Shown piece by piece: positions 9,446 to 20,887 of a DNA stretch of 64,000 nt. The notes below the pieces were generated by a model that was given only the letters and a program-made list of their open reading frames with translations, searched no databases and had not been told where the DNA came from. The DNA is from Prostheceraeus crozeri (lineage: Eukaryota > Platyhelminthes > Polycladida > Euryleptidae): positions 124,001 through 188,000 of the forward strand of contig CAJQUW010007252.1 in assembly GCA_907163375.1 (NCBI GenBank), given 5' to 3'. Position 1 is the stretch's first letter; the number at the start of each line of letters is the position of its first letter. Both the position numbers and the translations under genes were made by a program.

Positions 9446-12400
9446 CAGGGGTGGGCAATCGGATAATCGGACTAAAAATTTCGATTATCCGAACATTCGG
9501 AACTTCATTTTCGAATCGGATAATCGAATCGGAAGTTGGTCGAAAAATCGGTTCGGATAATCGAATCGGACTGATTTTATTTTAAAGCGATTCGCGATTC
9601 GGCTGGTTGAAATCGTGCTGTAAATGAATTGTCTCCTTCAACCTCGAGCGCAGACACCAGGTAGAGATATCTATGAAGTTACTTTTGTTCCTCTTGCAAC
9701 ACTTGGGGAGCGGTATGCTGCTGAAGCTGTGCTCAACTATGACAAGGATTGTCCATTCCTCTCCCGCTCTCGTCCTTGCTCTCACCCACCGACCGATCGA
9801 ATGGCGCCTTGAAGACGCGTATGTCTGCATAGTGTAGCCATCAAAACAATAGGATTGTTTTCACCAGTTACCCAAACTTCGCTGCGCTCAGCCAGACTCC
9901 AGGCGCCTGACAATCCTACTTTGTGAATGCGTTGTAGAAATACAGGTCATTGATCAAGGAAGATCATTTCATTTCATTTTTGTGCTGGAGGCGGTCGGCC
10001 ACAAAAAAGACACGATAGAAAATGAAGAAATATTTTACGAGCACGAAGCGCATGTGTGCAGGCCAGACTTCAGAACAAGAAGCACTAATTTCAACGACAT
10101 CCACAAATGATAGTGACGACCAGGTGGATACAAAAACAAGATTTTTGAGTAATCCGAGATCGATTGAACTTTTTTCAAAGTCAGCGAGGACTGCGCCTGT
10201 TGCACGAAATGCTCGACTGTGCTGAAAGTTCAGCAAGGAACTTCGTCAAATTTAAAGGTAAGCTCTACTTTACAATGATGTCAATATAGCTCGAAATCCA
10301 AACGATTGACTGACACATAGTAATTTATTCAACATATACTTCTTTCAATTCAATTGGTAAACTTGTCTAATAGATGCAATTATCTTTTTTTTCTTGCAAG
10401 TAGGCCCTACTGCATGTTCTGCGCTTTTCCTCATGAAAATTTAGTCGTTTCCTTGAACATGCAATCCGTCCGAAGATTTTCATCAAAAGACATCATCCAC
10501 CAAACTGTTATGGCAATAAATGCAAAACGTCTTGAGTGATCTCAACATACCGATAGGCATATTTCTGATTGCTGATTTGTAAATAGTCTACCGCATAACC
10601 GCCAAATATGTGCATCTTGTGGCAACGGCATTCAATGTTGTTTACTTTGACACCTATGAGTTGCTCCTGCCACAACTATAAGCCGATGATAATCAAACTA
10701 TGTGCCCAAAACTGCCGGTGCTGTCGTACAGTTGAGCCTATAATTTGTTCATCGAGGCACTCGTGAATGTCAGAGATATGGGAAAATGGCCGAGATTTTC
10801 GGACCAGTTTTGTCCGGCAGCTTGCAAGGGGTCGGCCCGGAATCAATCCAACTGTTGACCAGGTTTCACGCCAGTAGCAACTCACTGGCATGCTGATGAG
10901 CAGAGGTGTTGCCACAACAAATTTAGCATACATCCAGCCCAATCACGCAACCCGCAACATTTTCCAGTGAACAAAGCTAAAATTTAGAAAATGTCCACAG
11001 TTGATTTGCGAGTTAATTAAGAGCATAACATCATTTTTTCAGTGAGAGAGTTATACTGTCTCATTTGTCTGACTGAATTGAGTGAGGGTACATATATGCG
11101 TAAACTTGATCATGCATCACAGATTACGATGACACCATGATTCAGGGGCCACTCAAGTAGCAATCATAATAATTCAATTTTCTATAGCAATTCCATTCTG
11201 GCATGCAGGAGTGGGATTGTTTAAAAATTATTTTGAGATGCAAAGCTTTGTTTCTCTGAAAAGAAATGACTTATAGGATGATTTTACACAATTAACCTAA
11301 GTATATAATACATGAAGGCTAGCTGCTTATTGCTTTATCAACTGCTTTGTGAGACTTTCAGAAATAGTGGGTTTTGTTTTTGAAGCAACAATTAGTTGTT
11401 TTTTTCGATAGCAATTAAAGTTTTCTTGGACTGCTCTTTTCTTCTATTAAAGCATAAGTTATTAGCAAAGGTTGCCAATAATTAGGACAATTCCCTCTTT
11501 GCCTCAAGCGTCACATTGTTAGTTGTACTATTTAGACAAGCAGTATGCTCGCATGTGCTTTGTATCTACATTCGAATAGGCCATAAATATCTTGCATCTT
11601 TTGTAAATAGCAACTTTATTAGAGACAGCTCAATAAGTCACGTAGGCCCACAGACGTGTCGGCATTGGTGCATCCATTGTAGGCTAGATATCGGCTAGGC
11701 TTTGTCTATCCGTAAAAGCTACGGCAATGCATCCTCATCACAAGATCGTGACAGTCAAAGCCATATGTCGGAGGCAATCAAGCGAAGACAACGGAGAAGC
11801 ATTGTGGAGCAGTGTCAGAGAGACCCTCATCCAAGAGCTAGCGGCCTACACTCAACCTGCAGATGGGAGTCACGTGTCCTCTGATCTACAAGAGGATCTT
11901 GAATCAGCACCCACCAGCACTGACTTTCTGCTATCGGCTGAAAATGAGGGGGAAGCAGAAAATGAAGAAGTGGTGATGGCCATGGAGTTTGACTGTTGGT
12001 CGAAGGAGGCTGTAAGAGGGAATCCACAACTTTCGGGATATCACTTCCCACATAAGTTTCGGGACTCTTGGAAGAGAATATTTTTAAAATATAACACATC
12101 CCTTCCGAGCTCAGCCTCTATTGAGCGCATTTTCAGCTTTGGCTCGGATATTTTGAGGCCAAAAAGGGCGGCACTCACTGCCGCAAACTTTTAGGCCTTA
12201 GTGTTTATGAAGGGCAACCTCCATTTGTTAAGAGATGTGGCCTTTGATGAGTCTTGTGTCGTCTTGGATTTGGAGGACTAAGAATCACTCGGTTCATGTA
12301 TTGGGTGCATGCATGCACATGAAATTGTTACTGTAAACCTGGAGATATTCAATAGAATTTGGGTGCTTTGTATTTGTCTAATTGTGGCAGCGTACATGTA

Positions 12401-12714
12401 CACTGAATGTTAGCTAGCATGTAAGGCAATTAGACAGGAAATTTTGTCCTCTAGGCAAATGCAACATTTGATAATTTTTTGCAATATTTTTATGTCATCT
12501 CTAGTTCAAGGTTGTGTATTGATAGCATAAATTTCCATTAGGAGTGCAAAGATATGAATTGAAACCCATTTAATCTCATAATCGAATTCGGATAATCGCG
12601 AATCGGAACTTCATTTTCAAAATTTGAATCGGATAATCGGATTCGGAACTCCGATCTGGCTAATCGGATAATCGCTATTCGGAACTTCATTTTCCCGAAT
12701 CGCGCCCACCTCTG
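9446..12714. mobile_element. hAT DNA transposon inserted in the gypsy integrase
   Basis: Terminal inverted repeats start CAGGGGTGGGC at 9446 and, on the other strand, CAGAGGTGGGC at 12714. The 8-bp sequence ATTTTTGG stands immediately outside both ends (9438-9445 and 12715-12722), the target duplication size of hAT elements. Both subterminal regions are crowded with CGGATAATCG words. Inside, only the C-terminal part of a hAT transposase is recognisable (11727-12194), so the copy is probably non-autonomous. The rest (about 9600-11700) shows no coding frame I can assign. Confidence 0.92.
11727..12281 (+). pseudogene. hAT transposase C-terminal dimerisation region
   Basis: The frame 11727-12194 ends with LPSSASIERIFSFGSDIL and RPKRAALTAANF, the hallmark of the hAT dimerisation domain. 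A TAG (12192-12194) stands where the family has Glu, and the same frame continues as ALVFMKGNLHLL to a stop near 12279-12281. The upstream part is acidic and contains a Trp-containing DCWSKEA stretch. The DDE catalytic core is missing, so this remnant cannot be a working transposase. Confidence 0.8.
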
Positions 12715-12722
12715 ATTTTTGG
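12715..12722 (+). repeat. right target-site duplication of the hAT element
   Basis: ATTTTTGG, identical to 9438-9445. Confidence 0.93.
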
Positions 12723-13700
12723 TATAGGACCTTTGAACGTGACACATACTCCGCAACCATTTAAATATTTGGTAGTGTCCTCTCTTATACATGGCTACCA
12801 GAAACGAGCTCTCAGTTTCTGATATGTCTTATCCCGACCTAAATGGGATGACCCGACGCCTGCATGACATTGTCGAATGAACGACATTCTTTCTGTAGCA
12901 GGTGGAATAAATTTCTTGACATCTCCCATCACCCGGAACAGTAGCCCATCTTCTACAATCACAGTCTCCCAGAATTTAACAATATGTTTGATTTCTTCTG
13001 AACAAGTCTGCAATCGTGTGGAAGTGGGTTTGTCCGAGTGATGTCTGTGGGTCTTCCAAGACAGGACCTGAGCCAAATCGGGATCCTGAAGGGTTTCTCG
13101 TTTCATGTCATCGACTCTGGCACCAGGAGACCATAAATTGAAGATAACTACGGAGTCATCTTCTAGGCGATCCGACGACTGTACCGGCGTATCGTCACAA
13201 TGAATAGTACTGGGCAACCTGGAAAGAGCATCAGCATTGCTATGTGCTGACCCGGGACGGTAGACGCAGTCAAATTCAAATTCTTCGAGAATTTGGAGCC
13301 ATGGGGCTAGCATTCCGCGCGGTTCTTTGAAACTTCGCAACCATTCTAAGGACTTGTGGTCCACTCTGGCAAGGAATTTTTTTCTTGTAAGATATGGACA
13401 AAAGTGTTCCATAAAAAAAACAAGAGCAAACAATTCCCTTTTTGTTGGTGCGTAATTGGACTGGGCTGTGTTCAGTGACTTACTGGCATACGCAATTACC
13501 TTCTCAGAACCGCCCGATTGTATTTGGGAGAGAACAGCTCCGATAGCATATCCAGATGCATCTGTATCGAGGATGAAACACCCAGATTCTGCCCGAAAGT
13601 CTGGCATGGTTAGTATCGGTGCTGATGTGATACAGTTCTTGAGGGTAGTGAAAGCGGTTTGACAGCTACCTGTTCAAGTGAAGGAATGATCCTTCCGAAT
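12723..13700 (-). pseudogene. gypsy RNase H and integrase zinc-binding region
   Basis: The frame 12795-13607 opens with the RNase H motif FILDTDASGYAIGAVLSQ, then RELFALVFFMEHF and VDHKSLEWL (HKSLEW motif), as in gypsy RNase H. It continues into integrase with CHAGVGSSHLGRDKTY (His pair). A stop replaces the second Trp of the RFWWPG motif at 12795-12797; beyond it the frame still reads the CGVC cysteine pair up to the hAT insertion. Upstream (13607-13700) the frame links to the RT thumb region but contains another stop near 13675. Confidence 0.85.
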
Positions 13701-13704
13701 CAAA

Positions 13705-14865
13705 TCATGCAGAGGCTTGGCGATCCGCGCAAAGTCTTTGACAAATCGTCGGTAACATGACGCCAGTCCTAAGAATTCCTTCACCTGTTTGGCCGTTGTG
13801 GTTGTAGGCCACTTTATTACTTTGTTCGTCTTCTCTGGATCGGCATGGATGGCGATCTGGCGTCACCATATGTTCGAGATATCGAACAGACTGTAAGGCC
13901 CATTGGCATTTCTTAGTGTTAAGTTGTAGATGTGCATCCCTCAACATTGATAAAACCAATTCTATGTCCTGCAGATGGTCAGTCCAATTTCGACTGAAGA
14001 TGATTATATCATCTAAGTACACCAAACAATTGACACCCACGAGGCCCCGCAATTTATCATCCATCATTCGTTGGAATGTGGCGGGGGCCGAAGCAAGTCC
14101 AAATGGCATCACATTGAACTCGTATGGGCCCAAAGGGCATATGAAAGCAGATTTTTGTTTATCAGAATGTTGAAGCGGAATCTGCCAGTAACCGGATTTG
14201 AGGTCTAGCACCGAAAAGTACGAAGCGCCGTGCATGGCGTCCAAAGCGACGGATACAGTTGGCAGGGTGTAGGCGTCGAACTGGTATGCTTGGTTCAACT
14301 TACGGTAATCAACGCAAAAACAAAGGCTACCGTCTCGCTTCTGCACTAATACAATCGGACTAGCCCATGGACTATTGCTGTACGAGATAATGCCTTGATC
14401 AAGCATTTCCTGAATCTGCTTCGTAACTTCTGCTTTCAAGTGTGGTGGGACTCGCCTGCAAGCCTGACGAATAGGTGCGTGGGCACCCGTATTTATACGA
14501 AGTTCTACCCCGGAAGCTCGACCCAATGGCCGGTGGTCAGACATGAAAACATCGTCATATTGTTTTAATAACGTTTGCAATTGTGAACTTTGGAAAGCTG
14601 TGAGGGTTGTGTCTTGCGCATTTATCTGATTTATATCGGGGCCTTTATGCATTACTTGACATATTCTGTTAGAGGATTCCTCTAAGTTTTCGCCCTCATC
14701 CTGGACAAATGAGATATTGTTGACCTCATAGCTAACTACAAAAGGTTCAAATTTGCCGATGACTTCATTTTTGATCATGACCGAATCATCATTGTTATTG
14801 ACAATAGGAATTATTATATTTTTATTACTCACAGTGATGATAGAGGGCAAAAAGGTCAGCCCCAA
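13705..14865 (-). pseudogene. gypsy reverse transcriptase
   Basis: 386 codons. The N-terminal part is a protease-RT spacer. The RT domain runs from about residue 120: VPPHLKAEVTKQI, GSLCFCVDYRKLN, SYFSVLDLKSGYWQI, MPFGLASAPATFQ and the catalytic YLDDIIIFS are all intact. After VRYLEHMV (near 13860) the frame is lost by an indel; the adjacent frame carries the expected connection towards KPLHDL near 13710. RT chemistry residues are present, but the copy cannot make a full polyprotein. Confidence 0.87.
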
Positions 14866-15017
14866 ACGAACAGTTTCTGAGCTGTCAGCAACAATGCCAG
14901 TATAGGTGCTCCCAAAGTCCCTTTAAATCGAAGGCGAGCCCGAACTAACTTAATAGATTTGGGAGGAATTTCTATTTTGTCATTAACCCTTATTTTCATA
15001 GCGGTGTTGCGACCTGT

Positions 15018-15435
15018 TCATATTGGCAATATAACCCCAGGTCTTTTCAGCCACACCTGACTACAGTCTAGATCAATGACTGACCGTTCCGGTAATAGGA
15101 AGTCCATTCCTAAAATCAAATCAACATACAAATCACTGGAGACTACTAATGATCGAGTAGGACAATATTTACCAAACGCCATTTTGGTATCAGCTATACC
15201 GACAATTTGTAGTTCTTCGTCTTTAGGGCCTCGAACATCTAGTTGACTGTTTGCGGGCAAGGGCTCATAAGTGGAGACAATCCTATTGCTACATACCGAG
15301 CAATCAGCTCCGGTATCTATCAGTGCTATGACTTCTCGTCCCTCTACCATAACAGAAACATTTGCCCTAATGTGTTCCCTTTTAGTAGTAACAGCGGCAG
15401 AACGGGACGCATCTACCGCTTTTGAGCGTTTCCCG
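15018..15435 (-). pseudogene. gypsy aspartic protease
   Basis: Frame 15018-15473. The active-site motif VIALIDTGADCSVCS is intact, followed by a flap-like region and SLVVSSDLYVDLILGMDFL, the second conserved protease motif. The first ~13 codons of the open frame overlap the gag zinc knuckle in another frame, so the true entry is probably by -1 frameshifting at 15428-15434 and not at the ATG at 15473. A stop at 15018 and a degenerate stretch separate it from the RT frame. Confidence 0.8.
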
Positions 15436-15726
15436 CTGTACAGAATCGAGCGATGTGTCCTTTGCCTGAACATTTAAAGCACACTATTTCTTGATTTCGT
15501 TCCGGATCTAACGAATTCGATGCTGCTGGTGATGATGTTGCAGGGTGTGGTGGAGCAGAAATTGTAGGCACGTCAACATGGGGTTGTGCTGTAGTTGGAA
15601 GGTCGCTCGTAAAGCGTAATAAGCGATTTTCACAGTATATCCAACAATACTGAATTGTTCAAATGAGTATTCACTTCCAGTTTTGCTTATGCTCCTAAAA
15701 ATACAGGCTAAATAGGCAGCTGTCAA
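15413..15726 (-). pseudogene. gag C-terminal region with CCHC zinc knuckle
   Basis: A retroviral-type zinc knuckle (Cys-X2-Cys-X4-His-X4-Cys; CFKCSGKGHIARFC) lies at 15481-15440 and would bind RNA. Upstream of it in the same frame is a Pro/Thr/Ser-rich linker back to about 15660, ending at a stop near 15663. A different frame (to 15726) may carry the preceding capsid sequence, so gag is frameshifted. Most of gag is unrecognisable or missing. Confidence 0.65.
15428..15434 (-). promoter_or_regulatory. candidate gag-pol -1 frameshift heptamer
   Basis: In the gag zinc-knuckle frame the minus strand reads G GGA AAC, a classical X XXY YYZ slippery heptamer also used by some retroviruses. The zero frame ends at TAG (15415-15413), four codons later. 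The -1 frame continues directly into the protease. Confidence 0.65.
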
Positions 15727-15749
15727 GTCTACTGACTCGAGCTATAAGA

Positions 15750-16407
15750 ATTTGTTCTGTTCAAAATCTATGCCAATCTGCTACTGAAGAGATCACTAAA
15801 GTTGTCATTGCAGCTTGATTTAACTGTATCGTACTATTTAACTCGTGTGTGTACTGCGAATCTCTGTCTGATGTTGAGAACCATTCAGTTTTACCCGATC
15901 CGACACTGTCCACATTTGCATTTCACTGTTCATGTACTGCATTGATAAGAATGAACGAATGCCTCGACAACTCGTGCTTTTTTCATTCACAAAACAAGTA
16001 AAGGGTCAGGATTTTTCAAAAGAAAAACATGTCTTCTGTATATAAATTTATGTAGTTAGAAAAACATGCTTCTTTCACGAAAGTATTTTTGTCACAATAC
16101 AGCATCGATATTCTTTTAATGGACCCTAGCATGTAATAATGTAAGCAGGTATTTATGGCAGGTTTCGGCCTCTGTTTTTACAGCGACCAATTAGAATTGT
16201 GAGTTAAGAGGCATGCTCATCATGTGTTGTCTTACTAAGGGAATAATTTATTTACTTTAATGAAATTAAATTTGTAACAATCTACAGCAACCATGCTCAT
16301 GTTCATCATGGGTTCTCTTCTTCTTTCACACGCGAAACCAGCTCTCCAGCTCGGATGATTTGGGACATTACAGGATCTAATTTTCCTTTCTTTGGAAACT
16401 TTTTCTT
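15750..16407. other. no gene recognised between gypsy and inverted repeat
   Basis: AT-rich. A minus-strand frame (16306-16512) has a lysine-rich stretch ending in a stop, but half of it lies in the inverted repeat that starts at 16408. I do not see splice signals that would make it an exon. A weak open frame on the minus strand near 15755-15900 could be residual gag. Confidence 0.4.
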
Positions 16408-16882
16408 GTCATTGTGAAGATCATCTTGGGAGATTAAAATGGTTCCATTTTGTAGCCTACTTATTCTGCGCAACGAAGTAAGCAGAGCCATCCGACGCAA
16501 ACAAAGTCTCAATCTGAAAGACGCACTAATCGGACGGCTAAACGATTTGTAGGGGTTATCAATGTCAAAATTCGTTGGTCAACCATGACGAGATCATTTA
16601 CTGATCTGAATTTGACAAAATAATTTGTCATATTGCGATTCGATATCACTCGCGTTTCGCTCATAAAATCCTATAATCAGAAAGATCTTGGCTATTAGTC
16701 ATAATTTTCTTTTCTTTGGAAAGAGCCAAATTCTAGTGATGGAATGAATTTTATTTTCTTGTGGACAATTGATTTCAGCTATTATCAAGAGTCATCCTCA
16801 GGAAATGAATTCATGAAATTACAGAATAAGATTTAAAAATTCACATCTGGATACAAGTGATACAAAATTACAAATGATGCAA
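16408..16882 (+). repeat. left arm of ~480-bp inverted repeat
   Basis: From TGTCATTGTGAAG onward this matches the reverse complement of 22003-22500 with few differences and ends near CAAATGATGCA. It bounds the Penelope-containing nest. On the minus strand it carries CTGAGGA followed about 20 bases later by CTGAAA, reminiscent of the hammerhead-like motifs in Penelope terminal repeats. Confidence 0.85.
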
Positions 16883-17149
16883 GCTATGTAAAAAGTGTGT
16901 GAAAAAACTATGTGTTTAGGTCCGGTATGGAAGAGTGGCAGGTAGTAAAGTGTTTCATAGTACCATTAGCATTTTGTTAAATGACCTAGCATAGAAGATG
17001 GAGAAATGTGATGTGAATTACGAAATCTGATTCCCATAGAAGGCATGTGAAATGCATCTGAGTCAACGAAACAGGAAATCGTTATAATTGCCTAACTCGT
17101 GCTTGGTAGTCTATTAATATAGACGATTTCAGTTTACTTACATAAAATA

Positions 17150-18356
17150 CAGGGTGTTTCATATCTACCTGCCTAATATCGGTGTAAGAGGAATTTCCAA
17201 CTTATGACGCTGTTATTTGTTTCACTGAATGCAGTGATTGATGATATGAAATAGAACCGTCAGTTGGTGAGAGATGTAATGACTAATGACAAATCATTGT
17301 TTCCATGAGCGATCGATTATTTGACTTGTAATCAACACTTACAATTCATGTTAATATCATTTGTGGTTCACTGTTGTTGCATCAGAAATGTTTGACCGAT
17401 CGCGAAGAGATCATCGCTTGAGCATAAATGAACGCATCATTGTTGTTCAGCTCTACTATGCAGCAGGTGGTAACATCAGTAAAACTCAATGAGACTTCAG
17501 TGAATCTTTGCAACAAGGCCCAATCATTCTCGCACAAAATCCATCAGCGCGAAATTCGAAGCTACCGAATCCGTTGGACATGCTGGTGCGGGAAGACCTG
17601 TGTCAGTGTCGACAAAGGAGAACCAAGCAAGATCTCCTTGCAACTGCAAGTACTGCAAGTCCAAGCAGGTCACTTCGTAGAATGAGCGCTGAATTAATGA
17701 AAGATGATATGGATCGAAGACTGCAGTTTTGTGAACTTTTCAATAGCCAGTGTCGTGATGATCCCAACTTTCTGGATTCCATAACTTGGACAGAAGGAGC
17801 AAATGGTAAGATCAACAGACACAACTGCCACTATTGGCACATGAAAAATCAGCATCACATGTATGAACATGAAATGACGGCTCAAGGAGTCATGGTGTGG
17901 GCAGGAATCTGTTCGAACGTTGTTATTGGCCCTTTATTTTTCCCTGAAGGGGACTGTCACCGGACAGTCATACCTGACACTTACAAGATGTTCTACCATT
18001 GTTGCCGCGAATCTTAACACTGGCTTATGGCAGCAAGATGGTGCTCCCGTTCATTGTCAGCGGGATGTCATGAGCCTTCTGGACAACTGCTATCCAAAGA
18101 GATGGTTTGATCGTCCTGGTCAATTGATTGGCCACCTCGATCTCCCGCCTTAAACGCGGTGGATTTCTTCCTCTGAGGTTACCGTAGAGAAAAGGTCTAT
18201 GGCACTAGACTGTCCACGATAACTGCTTTGCGAGATAACACAATTGAGGAAGCAAGTAGCATACCAAATGCACTAGCAAGAAAAGTTTTCAATTCAATTA
18301 GTGATCGCTTTCAGAAATGTGTAAATGCTGACGGTTGTTATTTTGAGCATATGTAA
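17150..18356 (+). pseudogene. Tc1/mariner-superfamily transposase (decayed)
   Basis: A terminus-like CAGGGTGTTTCAT follows TA at 17148-17149. An ATG at 17388 opens a helix-turn-helix-like start (INERIIVVQLYYAAGGNISKT) that soon hits a stop. Later parts in shifted frames match the DDE half: RRLQFCELFNSQCRDDPNFL, VMVWAGICSNVVIGPLFF, WQQDGAPVHCQRDVM and LDLPP, ending with CVNADGCYFEHM at 18354-18356. In the first catalytic region the usual (S/T)DE is TEG. Several frameshifts and stops make it non-functional. I could not find the right terminal repeat. Confidence 0.75.
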
Positions 18357-18473
18357 ATATATGTTTTGCTATAGAATGTGTTGTTTTATCATTAACTACT
18401 GAGCTTAAGCGTTATATTACTTCGATTTTAAAGGTAAATTTGCTCACGTAATCGGAGATTGGTGGTATCTTTA

Positions 18474-18722
18474 TCACCAATCTATTGTTATTGATAGATA
18501 TGTTATGGATAGAATCGTTATTGTTATTGTTTGAAAGGATTCATTACAACTTGTCATGTGTCTATAGACCGATGAGTTGTTGTTAGTCAGATGTTCTCGA
18601 CAGCGTATGTGTAAACATCTCACTGTGCTGCCGATGTAGCTGCATTTGCACTTTTCGCATGAAATTTGATACACGACGCATTTTCGGAAACACAGACTGT
18701 TGTTTTTATGGGACAGTTTCAA
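18474..18722 (-). pseudogene. GIY-YIG endonuclease domain of the Penelope element
   Basis: The frame shows CVVYQISCEKCKCSYIGST (the GIY...YIG core appears as VYQI...SYIGST), the Cys-X2-Cys between the two half-motifs typical of Penelope endonucleases, then RIRCREHL and a HMTSCN stretch. Upstream linker 18748-18942 is basic (KKTNSNRSKRSKANF) and contains the FPYVSED region seen before the domain in this class. Confidence 0.75.
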
Positions 18723-19142
18723 GTGTGTAATTTTGTTCAGTTATCTTTCAATGCAGTAGGTTGTTTATTTTCAATGCACTGCGCAGAGTTTTGTTTTTTC
18801 TTGTGATTCTGACCTTTTCACGATGAAATACTTTCTTGATCTGATTGTCGACATCTTCAGAAACATACGGAAATGGAAAATGAATACCATCAAAATTTGC
18901 TTTACTTCGTTTACTACGATTACTGTTGGTCTTTTTTATCATTGCCTCAGGATAGCCATTGAGTTGGAGAGTTTTATTGAAATTATTCTCATGCTGTTCA
19001 TGTATTTCCGCGTTTGAGCAACGTTCTGATATTCTCTGTCCTTCATTTCTTGTAATTTAGTTTCGCAGTTTGATGAAGATGTGAATGACAATGTATGAAA
19101 AGATTTTTCTTCGCTGGTTTGCGGTAAAAGTCAAAGATAGGT

Positions 19143-19497
19143 TCAATAGAAGCATAACTCGTAACTCGTGACACAAAAGCCAAGTAGACTTAAACTTAAA
19201 CGATTGTCGTTTTCACTTGGTAGCTCGATTTCGAATTTTATATTTTCATTCTGTGAGTTCAGATGTTGAAGAAGTATCATAGCTTGATCTTTGTTCTGTA
19301 CGAAAGCAAAGCAGTCAGCGACATAGCGCATGAAATGTGGTACATCATACATCACTCGCATTCTTCATAGAGCAGTGGTTTCAATGCTGTCCATAAAAAT
19401 GATGGCAAGGATATCGGATAAGGATGGTCCCATTGGTAAGCCTCTTATTTGAAGAAAAATATTGGTTTTGAATTGGAAATACGTATTTCTGAGGATA
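19143..19497 (-). pseudogene. Penelope RT core with altered catalytic motif
   Basis: Reads YFQFKTNIFLQIRGLPMG, then PSLSDILAIIFMDSIE, then a stop. It continues as HFMRYVADCFAFVQNKDQA and FEIELPSENDNRLSL. The catalytic box is YVAD where the family has YVDD, so one of the two essential aspartates is replaced by alanine. With the stop before RMRVMYD this RT is inactive. Confidence 0.75.
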
Positions 19498-19499
19498 AC

Positions 19500-20880
19500 T
19501 TGAAGGCAACCGTTCAACCTACAAAACCGTTCCTGTCATCATGGTGTACTACATCCCCAGGCCACCACTTCCCACGACGGACCTGGGTGCAGCCAAACTG
19601 GTTGCGCACCGCAGTAGGTTGCAGTAGCCACCATGTGTGCCTGGGGTCTACAAGCACCCGACAAGTGTTCATGTGGTCAGATCCAGACTGCTATGTCATG
19701 ACCTGCAGTGCCGTGGGACCACCGTGTCCACTCACTGACTTTGACAACCCCTCCTTCTGTCCTACCTATCACGCAGTGACTTCTAACATGATGTTCATTC
19801 CACCCTAGTTTGTATCATAAGCTATAATAATAAAGCTTGAAGGAGGTGCTGAATTTGTGCAATTGTGAGTCCATTAATCAGCTTCATGCTGCAGTCATCT
19901 TATTTGGTAGTTAGGGCTCTAGTGGCACAGGAAGTTGGAATTGAAGTATACATGCTGAAGACATCGAAACTGCAAGGATACATTTCGTTGGTTTGATTAG
20001 TCGATTTTATCTTATCCATAGTAAGTATATATAGGTAGAGTGTCGACTCAAAAAAGCATCTGTATACAGAGAAAATTTCTACATCAAAAGATTCAGTTTT
20101 TTGCGGAGATTACGTTCCTGCTGTCCAAAAAATTATTTGAGCAGTTTTTAAAAAGTTAATTTTTTCACATTATTCCTTTATTTATATACTACCGAGATGA
20201 CGTCCTCTTTATAAGTAGTGAAACAAGGTGGATATCAAAGGAATGAATATTTGCTAACAAGAATCGCAGTTAAGCGGAAATTAAGCTGATTATAAGGAAA
20301 GTTCATGAGATGCATTATAATGGAAGTCTTCATGTAAAAGTCGAGATATGATTTTGATTTCTCTGCTGAAATTTCAACTTTTTAATTCAATTGTCACCGG
20401 CATGATTTCATGATTCACTAAATTCGATTTTTCATTTCTTGAATCTGAATAGTGCTGTGGATCCATTTACATCCTTTAAAGTTAACTGAAATCATTGTCT
20501 TTGATTATGTGATTTTGCTCTACAAGTGGCAGGTTGCCTGACATGATCACGCTTTAGAAAATACTCTCGAGGTTGAGCATGAAAGAAGCTATCGAATTGC
20601 TAATTTAACGAACATTAAATCTCCAAGGCTGTCATGACACTGAGAATCTGTGATTTACCATCATTCCTTCTGCATTACTATCCTGATCATTCAATTCCGT
20701 GGTAATTTCTTCAAAACTGCAAAAATTTGCATATCTCACATTTGGTAACAAAAACCAATTGTATTCACCTCGAGTTCATTTAACAAAAGCGAAGGTGTAT
20801 ACACATTGGGGATTTAATAAATGCGGAGTTACTACTCTACCTAATATACTTACTCTATGATCTTGTCGATAAGTTGCTTA
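19500..20880. other. unassigned insert between the two Penelope RT parts
   Basis: The first ~330 bases (19500-19830) are GC-richer, open on the plus strand to 19808 (many Cys, Pro and Thr), and followed by AATAAAG near 19829-19835, so they resemble a 3' exon or processed piece. The remainder is AT-rich with no motif. I see no clear insertion duplications. Confidence 0.35.
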
Positions 20881-20887
20881 GTGGATT

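Larger units (their letters stand above)
5900..15750 (-). mobile_element. decayed Ty3/gypsy LTR retrotransposon with TatD-like 3' domain
   Basis: Reading the minus strand in order: gag zinc knuckle (15481-15440), protease (DTGAD), RT (YLDD), RNase H (DTDASG), integrase zinc-binding and DDE core, GPY/F-like module, an acidic extension, a TatD-type nuclease domain, polypurine tract, and LTR. This is the Ty3/gypsy gene order (RNase H before integrase). The copy is broken by stops, frameshifts and a hAT insertion at 9446-12714. No 5' LTR is recognisable above ~15750, so the 5' end is lost or too decayed. Confidence 0.85.

Noticed and set aside
8696..9560. Plus-strand ORFs across the integrase
   Set aside because: Antisense to a clear integrase; no independent evidence.
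16306..16512. Host exon on the minus strand (Lys-rich, ends with stop)
   Set aside because: Half of it is in the inverted repeat and no splice acceptor is evident.
15750..17100. 5' LTR of the gypsy element
   Set aside because: No match to the 5900-6764 sequence could be seen there.
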